45,207 nucleotides of DNA from Leifsonia sp. 71-9. Its GTDB lineage: Bacteria; Actinomycetota; Actinomycetes; Actinomycetales; Microbacteriaceae. The DNA is taken from the NCBI RefSeq assembly GCF_001898805.1, contig NZ_MKVJ01000001.1, forward strand, positions 1-45,207, in the 5' to 3' direction. The stretch's first letter is position 1; each line of letters starts with the position of its first letter. Below, one piece after another: positions 28,432 through 35,672 of this stretch. The notes beneath the pieces were generated by a model. The model was not told the origin of the DNA. It worked only from the letters and a program-made list of their open reading frames with translations, and did no database searches. The position numbers were made by a program, and so were the translations under genes.

Positions 28432-29294
28432 CCACCGCGACCCCGCGCCTCAAGCGCGCCCGCTCCTTCCGGGCCCTCGAGCCGACGCGCGGCGGACTCG
28501 TCGTCCGCTACATCTGGCTGTCGATCGCCGCCGTCCTGTGCTTCTTCCCGTTCTACGCGATGGTGGTGCTCAGCCTGAAGCCGGGCCTCGCCGTCCAGTT
28601 CCCGCAGAGCCTGCTGCCGTGGAACCTGTCCACGGCGTCCTACGAGCAGGTGCTCGGCGGGCAGAACCTGCTGGTGTGGCTCGGCAACACGCTGATCTAC
28701 GCGATCGTCAGCGTGGTGGCGGTGCTGCTGCTGTCGGCGATGGCCGGGTACGCGTTCGCCAAGAAGCGGTTCCGCGGCAAGGAGACGATGTTCTGGTCGT
28801 TCCTCGCCATGGTGATGGTGCCCTTCCATGTGACGCTCATCCCGACCTTCATCGTGCTGGCGAAGCTCGGCGGCGTCGACACCTACTGGGGGCTCATCCT
28901 CCCGACGCTGGCGAACGCGCAGGCCGTGTTCCTGATGCGGCAGTTCATCGAGGGGCTGCCCGACGACCTGTTCGAGGCGGCACGGATCGACGGCGCGGGG
29001 GAGTTCCGCATCTTCCTGACGATCGTCCTGCCCCTGTGCAAGCCGGTGCTGGCGACGCTCGGCATCTTCATCTTCCTGTGGCACTGGAACGACTTCCTCT
29101 GGCCGTTGATCATGGCCAAGAGCTCCGACATGTGGACGCTGACCGTCGGCATCGCGTCGCTCCAGCAGCAGAACGTGCCGCTGAGCGTGATGCTGGCCGG
29201 CTCGGTCGTCGCGCTCGTCCCGATCTTCTTCGCCTACGTCGTGGCCCAGCGCTACGTGCAGGAAGGCGTCACCTCCGCGGGGATCAAGGGCTGA
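28428..29294 (+). CDS. ABC transporter permease, CUT1 (MalG-like)
   Basis: This is the second membrane subunit of the importer, with 288 residues and six transmembrane segments. WLSIAAVLCFFPFYAMVVLSLKP is the first helix. The EAA motif is DLFEAARIDGAGEFRIFLTIVLPLCKP. The C-terminus AQRYVQEGVTSAGIKG is the typical MalG-type ending. Translation is coupled to the previous permease by a GTGA overlap. It pairs with the binding lipoprotein two genes upstream. Confidence 0.94.
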   Translation: MTTATPRLKRARSFRALEPTRGGLVVRYIWLSIAAVLCFFPFYAMVVLSLKPGLAVQFPQSLLPWNLSTASYEQVLGGQNLLVWLGNTLIYAIVSVVAVLLLSAMAGYAFAKKRFRGKETMFWSFLAMVMVPFHVTLIPTFIVLAKLGGVDTYWGLILPTLANAQAVFLMRQFIEGLPDDLFEAARIDGAGEFRIFLTIVLPLCKPVLATLGIFIFLWHWNDFLWPLIMAKSSDMWTLTVGIASLQQQNVPLSVMLAGSVVALVPIFFAYVVAQRYVQEGVTSAGIKG

Positions 29295-29324
29295 CGCCCG
29301 CCCCGACCGAAGCGAAAGGCAGAC

Positions 29325-30347
29325 ATGTTCAGCAGTGAGAACGAGCTCGAAGAAGCGCTGGCCACGCCGAGCGCGGCCCTGGTGGCCGACCTCGCGACGT
29401 CGAGCGGCGACCTGGTCGTGCTCGGCGCCGGCGGCAAGATGGGCCCGAGCCTGTCGGTGCTCGCGCGCCGGGCGCTCGACGAGGCCGGGCGCGGCTCCGA
29501 CGCGGTCTACGCGGTCTCGCGGTTCTCGAGCGACGAGGCGCGCCGCCGGCTCGAGGCGGAGCGGGTGGAGGTCGTGCCCTTCGACCTGCTCTCCGACCGC
29601 GACCTGGCGGAGCTGCCGGATGCGCCGAACGTGGTGTTCATGGTGGGCGCGAAGTTCGGCGCGGCCACCAACGCCTCGTGGGCATGGGAGGTCAACGCCG
29701 CGCTGCCCGACCGCGTCGCGCGGCGTTACCGCGACAGCGCCATCACGGCGATGTCCACGGGCAACGTCTACCCCTTCGTCGCGCCAGGCTCGGGCGGCTC
29801 GGTGGAGTCGGACGTGCCGGGACCCGTCGGCGAGTACGCGATGTCGTGCCTGGGGCGCGAGCGCGTCTTCGAGTTCGGCGCCGTGACGCGCGGGACCCGG
29901 GTGTCGATCGTGCGCCTCAACTACGCCGTCGACCTGCGCTACGGCGTGCTCGCCGACATCGGGTCGACCGTGCTGTCGGGGGCGCCGGTCGATCTGACCA
30001 CCGGCGCCGTGAACGTCGTGTGGCAGGGCTATGCGAACGAGGTCGTGCTGCGGTCGCTCGGGCACGCCAGCGACGCCGTCTTCACCGTCAACCTGACCGG
30101 CCCCGAGCTGCTGAGCGTCCGCGGCATCGCGGACCGGTTCGGCGCGCTGTTCGACCGCGAGGTCTCCTTCGTGGGAGAGCCCGCGCCGTCGGCGCTGCTC
30201 AACAACGCCGGGCGCTGCTTCGAGCTGTTCGGCTACCCGACGGTGCCCGCCGGGACGCTGATCGAGTGGCAAGCGGACTGGCTTCGGGAGGGGCTGCCCA
30301 CGTCGGGCAAGCCGACCAAGTGGGCCGTGCGGGACGGGAAGTTCTGA
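29325..30347 (+). CDS. NAD-dependent epimerase/dehydratase-like protein with altered catalytic motif
   Basis: This is an extended-SDR protein of 340 residues. The Rossmann region is LVVLGAGGKMGPSLSVLARRAL (about residues 28-50). STGNVYPF provides the expected Ser/Thr region. At the catalytic site the usual YxxxK reads Y171-A-M-S-C175, so the general-base lysine is replaced by cysteine. WQGYANEVVLRSLGHA resembles the substrate-domain helix of sugar epimerases. The missing lysine suggests altered chemistry or a binding role. It starts 30 bp after the permease and overlaps the next gene (TGATG). A sugar-nucleotide role is not supported, since no transferases are nearby. Confidence 0.8.
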   Translation: MFSSENELEEALATPSAALVADLATSSGDLVVLGAGGKMGPSLSVLARRALDEAGRGSDAVYAVSRFSSDEARRRLEAERVEVVPFDLLSDRDLAELPDAPNVVFMVGAKFGAATNASWAWEVNAALPDRVARRYRDSAITAMSTGNVYPFVAPGSGGSVESDVPGPVGEYAMSCLGRERVFEFGAVTRGTRVSIVRLNYAVDLRYGVLADIGSTVLSGAPVDLTTGAVNVVWQGYANEVVLRSLGHASDAVFTVNLTGPELLSVRGIADRFGALFDREVSFVGEPAPSALLNNAGRCFELFGYPTVPAGTLIEWQADWLREGLPTSGKPTKWAVRDGKF

Positions 30348-31384
30348 TGGGCGCGGAACTCCTCGCCGAGGGCCTCGTCGTCCCGGCGCATCCCCTCGCC
30401 CTCACGGCGGAGCGCAGGCTCGACGAGCGCCGCCAGCGCGCCCTGACCCGCTACTACCTGGCGGCGGGCGCGGGCGGGATCGCCATCGCGGTGCACACGA
30501 CGCAGTTCGAGATCCACGAGCCGGAGCGCGGCCTCCTCGAGCCCGTGCTCGCGCTGACCGCCGATGTGCTCGACCGCGAGGCGGACCGCGACCTGGTCCG
30601 CATCGCGGGCGTCGTCCGACCCACCGTCCAGGCGGTCGCCGAGGCCGAGCTCGCCGCCCGGCTCGGCTACGACGCCGTGCTGCTGAGCCCGCGCCTGGCC
30701 GGGGCGACGGAGGACGCGCTGATCGAGCGCGCCCGCGCGGTGGGCGAGGTGCTGCCGGTGATCGGCTTCTACCTGCAGGAGGCGATCGGCGGTCCGGTGC
30801 TGTCGCGCGGCTTCTGGCGGCGGTTCGCCGACCTCCCCGCCGTGGTCGCCGTGAAGGCGGCGCCGTTCGATCGGTACCGCACGATCGAGCTCGTCCGCGG
30901 GGTGGGGGAGTCCGACCGCGCTGCCGATGTCGCGCTCTACACCGGCAACGACGACGCGATCGTCGCCGACCTGACCGCCGTGCACCGGGTGCGAACCGCG
31001 ACCGGCACGCGGGAGCTGCGCTTCCGCGGCGGCCTGCTCGGCCAGTGGGCCGTGGGCACGCAGGCGGCGACCGGCGTTCTCGCCCTCGCCAAGCGGGCGC
31101 AGGAGGGCGACGGCGCGGCGGCCCTGGAACTCGCCGACCTCGCCGCCGATCTGACCGACCTGAACGCGGCGGTCTTCGACCCCGCCAACGGGTTCGCGGG
31201 CGTCATCGCCGGCGTCCACGAAGTGCTTCGCCAGCAGGGGCTCCTGGAGGGCATCTGGTGCCTGGACCCGGGGGAGACGCTCTCGCCCGGGCAGGCGGAG
31301 GAGATCGAGCGGGTGCGCCTGGCCTACCCGCGGCTCAGCGACGACGCGTTCATCGCCGAGCACCGGGACGAGTGGCTGCGCTGA
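30347..31384 (+). CDS. Dihydrodipicolinate synthase (DapA)-family aldolase/lyase
   Basis: This is a TIM-barrel Schiff-base lyase of 345 residues, longer than the usual ~300 of DapA or KDG aldolase. The likely Schiff-base lysine is K170 in AVVAVKAAPFDRYRT. The active-site tyrosine is Y142 in VIGFYLQEAIGG. AGAGGIAIAVHTTQFEIHEPER is the strand-2 region with the TT phosphate- or carboxylate-binding pair. Such enzymes cleave or form 2-oxo acids such as 2-keto-3-deoxy sugar acids. It overlaps the previous and next genes by TGATG, so it works in the same pathway. Lysine synthesis is excluded by context. Confidence 0.82.
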   Translation: MGAELLAEGLVVPAHPLALTAERRLDERRQRALTRYYLAAGAGGIAIAVHTTQFEIHEPERGLLEPVLALTADVLDREADRDLVRIAGVVRPTVQAVAEAELAARLGYDAVLLSPRLAGATEDALIERARAVGEVLPVIGFYLQEAIGGPVLSRGFWRRFADLPAVVAVKAAPFDRYRTIELVRGVGESDRAADVALYTGNDDAIVADLTAVHRVRTATGTRELRFRGGLLGQWAVGTQAATGVLALAKRAQEGDGAAALELADLAADLTDLNAAVFDPANGFAGVIAGVHEVLRQQGLLEGIWCLDPGETLSPGQAEEIERVRLAYPRLSDDAFIAEHRDEWLR

Positions 31385-32397
31385 TGACCGCTCCCGTCGT
31401 GCTCGTCGCGGTCCCCGCCGCGTTGCGCCCGCAGTTCTTCGCCGACGGCGACGAGCAGCGGCTCGCGGACGCGGCTGCGCGCCTCGGGGGAGACCTGGCC
31501 CTGGCCGAATCCCTCGGGGACGCCCTCGCGCAGCTCGACCTCGCGGCCGTGCGCGTTCTCGTGGTCGCGTGGGGCGTCCCGCCGCTCGACGCGGGCATCC
31601 TGGACCGGCTGCCGAGGCTGGAGGTCGTGGCGCACTGCGGCGCGAGCATCCGGCCGTTCGCGACCCCGGAGCTGTTCGCGCGCGGTGTGCTCGTCACGCA
31701 GGCGGGCGCGGCGATGGCGCGGTCGGTCGCCGAGGTGTCGCTCGCGTTCACGCTCGCCCTGCTCCACCGCCTCCCGCACTTCGACCACGCGCTGCACGCC
31801 GGGGCCGAGTGGGAGGCGGCGGAGAGCGCGCCTGTGCAGCATGAGCTGCTCGACGCGCCGATCGGCGTCGTGGGCGCCTCCCGCACCGGCCGCGCGTACC
31901 TGGCCCTGCTGAGCGCGCTCGGGGCACGCCCGCTGCTCGCGGACCCGACGATCGACGCCGACGAGGCGCTGGCGCTCGGCGCAGAGCCGGTGACGCTCGA
32001 CACGCTGCTCGCGAGCAGCCGCATCGTCGCGCTGCACGCCCCGAGCCTCCCCGAGACCCACCGCATGATCGGCGCGCACGAGCTCGCCCTGATGCCCGAC
32101 GGCGCGGGCCTCGTCAACACGGCGCGCTCGTGGCTGGTCGACGAGGCGGCGCTGCTCGGCGAGCTGCGCAGCGGTCGTCTCGACGCCGCGATCGACGTCT
32201 TCGACGACGAACCGCTGCCCGTCGACAGCCCCTTCCGCGCGCTCCCCAACGCGCTGCTCGTGCCGCACAAGGCCGCCGGGACCCGGGAGGGCCGACTGCG
32301 CCAGGGTGCGACGGTGGTCGGCGAGGTCGAGCGGCACGCCGCCGGCCGTGCCCTCGAGCACGCGGTCACCGAGCAGGACCTGGAGCGGATGGCGTGA
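31384..32397 (+). CDS. D-isomer-specific 2-hydroxyacid dehydrogenase
   Basis: This is an NAD-dependent dehydrogenase of 337 residues that interconverts 2-hydroxy and 2-oxo acids. The substrate domain comes first, then the cofactor segment IGVVGASRTGRAYLALL, where the usual GxGxxG reads GASRTG. The catalytic triad is present: R248 in NTARSWLVDE, Glu in DVFDDEPLP, and His in LVPHKAAGT. It is distinct from serA (no ACT domain) and from the second copy at 44010. It overlaps neighbours on both sides. It probably reduces or oxidises a sugar-acid-derived hydroxyacid in the cluster's pathway. Confidence 0.88.
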   Translation: MTAPVVLVAVPAALRPQFFADGDEQRLADAAARLGGDLALAESLGDALAQLDLAAVRVLVVAWGVPPLDAGILDRLPRLEVVAHCGASIRPFATPELFARGVLVTQAGAAMARSVAEVSLAFTLALLHRLPHFDHALHAGAEWEAAESAPVQHELLDAPIGVVGASRTGRAYLALLSALGARPLLADPTIDADEALALGAEPVTLDTLLASSRIVALHAPSLPETHRMIGAHELALMPDGAGLVNTARSWLVDEAALLGELRSGRLDAAIDVFDDEPLPVDSPFRALPNALLVPHKAAGTREGRLRQGATVVGEVERHAAGRALEHAVTEQDLERMA

Positions 32398-33329
32398 GCG
32401 GGCCGACGGTGGCGTTCGCGGGCGCGGCGCACTCCCATCCGTTCGCGGACGCGGCGAATCTGATCGCGCGGGGCGCCGCGGTGACCGGCGTGTGGGAAGC
32501 GGACGACGCCGACCGGCGCCGCGACTTCGCGACGCGGTTCGGGGCGACCGAGCACGACACGCTCGACCGCCTGCTCGCCGACCGCCCCGATCTCGTCGTC
32601 GCCACGCCCCGGACGCCGCGCGCCCCAGCGGTGATGGCGGCCTGTTCCGCAGCGGGGGTCCCCGTCTTCTTCAACAAGACCGTCGCCGCCTCTGCGGATG
32701 CGCTGACGACGTTCGACGCGGCAGCGGCGTCCGGCGCGCGCGTCGCGTCATCGTCCGTGCTGCGTTTCGCGCCGGCGGTCGTGTCCTTCGCAGCCGGCCT
32801 CGCAGGGAGCCGGGTGCGGGCGGTGGAGGTGGTCGCCCAGCACGACATCGCCGGCTTCCTCGTGCCCGAGCGCGCCTGGCAGGACGATCCGGCGAGCGGC
32901 GGCGGCACCCTGGTCTCGATCGGCGTCCACGCGGTGGACCTCGTCGACGCGGTGCTCCCGGCGTCGGAGGGTGCCGCGCTCGCGGGAGCGACGCTGGTCG
33001 ACGCCCATGCCGCGGCCGGTGACCTCCCGACCCGGTCGGAGGCCGTCGCCGTCGTTCGTGCGGTCACGGCCGGCGGCGTCCCCGTGACCGCCACGGTCAG
33101 CGGCGTCCCCGGACCGGATCGCTACGCGGTCCGCGTCGTGGCCGACGACGGCCTGCACGAGCTGGCGCTCGGCGACGGCGACGACCTCGGCTACGCGGGG
33201 CTCGCCGACGCCCTGATCCGCTTCGCCACCGCTGGGCCGGCACCCGTTCCGTGGCACCGGACCTCGGCCGGCTACCGGGTGCTGCTCGCCGCGGCGGCGC
33301 GCGCCCGCGGGACGGGGGAGGCCGCATGA
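32394..33329 (+). CDS. Gfo/Idh/MocA-family oxidoreductase (variant)
   Basis: This is a 311-residue protein with the two-domain Gfo/Idh/MocA fold. The N-terminal Rossmann region begins VAFAGAAHSHPFADAANLI, with a non-canonical AGAAHSH cofactor loop. The family EKP motif reads N94-K95-T96 in VFFNKTVAAS, so the lysine stays but the flanking Glu and Pro do not. GGGTLVSIGVHAVDLVDAVLP carries the conserved His/Asp helix. It overlaps the previous gene by GTGA and the next by ATGA. It is likely a partner enzyme acting on a downstream intermediate. Confidence 0.85.
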   Translation: MSGPTVAFAGAAHSHPFADAANLIARGAAVTGVWEADDADRRRDFATRFGATEHDTLDRLLADRPDLVVATPRTPRAPAVMAACSAAGVPVFFNKTVAASADALTTFDAAAASGARVASSSVLRFAPAVVSFAAGLAGSRVRAVEVVAQHDIAGFLVPERAWQDDPASGGGTLVSIGVHAVDLVDAVLPASEGAALAGATLVDAHAAAGDLPTRSEAVAVVRAVTAGGVPVTATVSGVPGPDRYAVRVVADDGLHELALGDGDDLGYAGLADALIRFATAGPAPVPWHRTSAGYRVLLAAAARARGTGEAA

Positions 33330-34249
33330 CGGAGATCCGCGTCGCGACGGCCGCCGACGAGTCGGGCATCCTGGCCGTCTGGGACGAGGCCTTCGGCGAG
33401 CCCGACATGGTCCCGCGCTGGCGCCTCGACCCGAACCGCCGCTCCTGGACCCTGGTCGCCGTCGACGGCGATGACGTGCTCGGCGCGGTCTCCCTCGTCG
33501 ACCAACGGAGGCGCAGCGCGAACGGCCGGATCGCCCCCGTGCTCGGCCTGGCCAACGTCGGTGTGGCCGTGCGCGCCCGTGGACGCGGGATCGCGCGCGC
33601 TCTCACGGACGAGTCGGTCGCGTTCGGGCGCCGCGCCGGCTACGACTGGTCTCTGCTGTTCACCGGCACCCCCGGCGTCTACGCGCCGAGCGGCTACGAG
33701 CCGTTCGGCCAGCGACGACGCCGCGTCGGCGCCCTGCTCACGAACACGGAGGCAGCGGGACGACCCGCCCGGCTGCGCGCGGGGGGAGCGGAACTGCTCG
33801 CCGCTCCCGGCATCGCCGCCCTGCACGACCGCGACGCGGACCGGCCCCTGACCGCCGTCCGCGACGCGCTCGGCTGGCGCCGCACGCTGTCCTGGTACGC
33901 GGACTGCCGCATCCACGTGCTCGACGGGGCGAACGGCACCCCGGCGGCGTACGCGGTCACGCGGGTCGGCGACGAGCCGGCGCTGCTGGAGGCGGCGGGG
34001 GACCGAACGGCGCTCGCGGCTCTGGGCCACGTGATCCGCGAGGAGCTCCTCCGCTCGGGAGCCGCGACGGTGTCCATCGAGGTGCCCTCCGGCGAGCCGT
34101 ACGACGATCTCGTCGCCCGGCTCGTCGCCGATGCCGTGCCCGCGCCCGACGACACCGGCATGTTCCACCCGCTCGACGCCGACGCCGCCGTCGTGCGGGA
34201 GACCCTCGACCATCCCCGCGCCTTCCACTGGACCGGGGACTACCTGTGA
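33326..34249 (+). CDS. GNAT-family N-acetyltransferase (Eis-like two-domain)
   Basis: This is a 307-residue acetyl-CoA-dependent transferase. The N-terminal GNAT domain (about residues 1-140) has VGVAVRARGRGIARALTDESV, the acetyl-CoA pyrophosphate loop (R/Q-x-x-G-x-G/A), and LLFTGTPGVYAPSGYEPFG. A second region of about 150 residues, with RDALGWRRTLSWY and MFHPLDA near the end, resembles Eis-like double-GNAT proteins. Its job among sugar-acid enzymes is unclear. It may acetylate an amino-sugar intermediate, or may detoxify. It overlaps the previous gene by ATGA. Confidence 0.8.
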   Translation: MTEIRVATAADESGILAVWDEAFGEPDMVPRWRLDPNRRSWTLVAVDGDDVLGAVSLVDQRRRSANGRIAPVLGLANVGVAVRARGRGIARALTDESVAFGRRAGYDWSLLFTGTPGVYAPSGYEPFGQRRRRVGALLTNTEAAGRPARLRAGGAELLAAPGIAALHDRDADRPLTAVRDALGWRRTLSWYADCRIHVLDGANGTPAAYAVTRVGDEPALLEAAGDRTALAALGHVIREELLRSGAATVSIEVPSGEPYDDLVARLVADAVPAPDDTGMFHPLDADAAVVRETLDHPRAFHWTGDYL

Positions 34250-34292
34250 CCGGCGCCGCCGCCTCACCCGCCATCGATCGAACGGAGCACGC

Positions 34293-35672
34293 ATGACCGA
34301 GCTGGGCGCACGCCTCGCCGTCCCGCGCACCGACGCCCCCGTGGGCGTCGCCCGGCGGGACGTCACACCGCCGACGGGCATCCGGGCGAAGAACTGGGGA
34401 CCGGCCGACTGGGAGCGCTCCGAGGGCGCGCACCGGCCGTTCACCGCGACGGCCCTCGCGCTCGGCGGCGACGAGCCGCTCGTGCTGGTCGCGGTGGACG
34501 GCACGTGGTGGCGACGCGTGGACGACGAGCGCTCCGTGCGCGGCCGGGTGCTCGACGCCCTCGGGCTGAACGAGGAGCGCCTGATCATCGCGCTCTCGCA
34601 CACGCATGCCGGAGCCGTGCTCTGCAGCGCCGACGCCGGCCTGCCCGGTGGCGAGCTGATCCCCGGCTATCTCGATGCGCTCGCCGACGGCATCGCCGCC
34701 GCGGCTCGCGAGGCCCTCGACGCCCGCGCGCCGGGCCACGTCGACTGGACGACGGGCCGCTGCGCCCTCGCCGCCGACCGCGAGCTCGACATCGACGGCC
34801 GCGCCCTGGTCGGCTACAACCCCGACGCGGCGCCGGCCGACGACACGGTGATCGTCGGACGGATCACGGACGCGTCCGGACGACCGCTGGCCACCCTCGT
34901 CAACTACGCCTGCCATCCCACGACCCTGGCCTGGCAGAACCGTCTCGTGTCGCCGGACTACGTCGGCGCGATGCGCGAACTCGTGGAGGCGGAGACCGGA
35001 GCGCCGGTGCTCTTCCTGCAGGGAGCGTCGGGCGAGCTGGCTCCGCGCCAGCAGTACACGGGCGAGACGGGCATCGCGGACCGGCACGGGCGCGCGCTTG
35101 GCCATGCCGTGCTCGCCGCCCTCGCCCTGCTTCCCGCGCCCGCCGCCGAGCTCGAGCTGAGCAATGTGATCGAGTCCGGCGCGCCGCTCGGGATGTGGAC
35201 CGAGACCGCGCAGGAACCCGCGACGACCATCGCCGCCGCACGGGCGGAGGTCGAGCTGGAGCTGAACGAGCTGCCGACCCTCGACGAGCTCGCGCGGCGC
35301 TGGGCGGACATCGACCCGCGCAGCCGCGAGGAGCGCCTCGGCCGCGCACGCAACCTCCGCGACGGCTACATCGACGGCCCGACCGTGCAGCATCCGTTCT
35401 GGGCCTGGCGGCTCGGCGACGCATTGCTCGTCGGGCATCCGGGGGAGGCGTACTCGGCGTTCCAGACGGGCGTGCGGGCCGCGGCCGGGGATCACCCCGT
35501 CGTCGTGCTCAATCTCGCGAACGGTCCGGGCTTCGTCTACCTGCCGACCGATGAGGCCTACCGTCGCGGCGCCTACCAGGCCTGGCAGACCCCGCTCGCA
35601 CCGGGCGGTCTCGACCGGCTGACGTCCGCGGTGGCAGCGACCCTCCAGGATCTCGTGGAGGGGGAGCGATGA
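34293..35672 (+). CDS. Neutral/alkaline ceramidase-fold protein without signal peptide
   Basis: This is a 459-residue protein resembling the N-terminal catalytic domain of neutral/alkaline ceramidases. Likely zinc ligands lie in H103-T-H105 (ALSHTHAG) and H208 (NYACHPT). LFLQGASGELAPR and GPGFVYLPTDEAYRRGAYQ match the family's glycine-rich and Tyr-rich motifs. True bacterial ceramidases are secreted and larger. This one lacks a signal peptide and the C-terminal domain, so it is probably cytosolic and may be an amidase or hydrolase acting on a sugar or amide. It starts after CGGAGC, and its stop overlaps the start of the exported beta-helix gene (ATGA). Confidence 0.75.
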   Translation: MTELGARLAVPRTDAPVGVARRDVTPPTGIRAKNWGPADWERSEGAHRPFTATALALGGDEPLVLVAVDGTWWRRVDDERSVRGRVLDALGLNEERLIIALSHTHAGAVLCSADAGLPGGELIPGYLDALADGIAAAAREALDARAPGHVDWTTGRCALAADRELDIDGRALVGYNPDAAPADDTVIVGRITDASGRPLATLVNYACHPTTLAWQNRLVSPDYVGAMRELVEAETGAPVLFLQGASGELAPRQQYTGETGIADRHGRALGHAVLAALALLPAPAAELELSNVIESGAPLGMWTETAQEPATTIAAARAEVELELNELPTLDELARRWADIDPRSREERLGRARNLRDGYIDGPTVQHPFWAWRLGDALLVGHPGEAYSAFQTGVRAAAGDHPVVVLNLANGPGFVYLPTDEAYRRGAYQAWQTPLAPGGLDRLTSAVAATLQDLVEGER

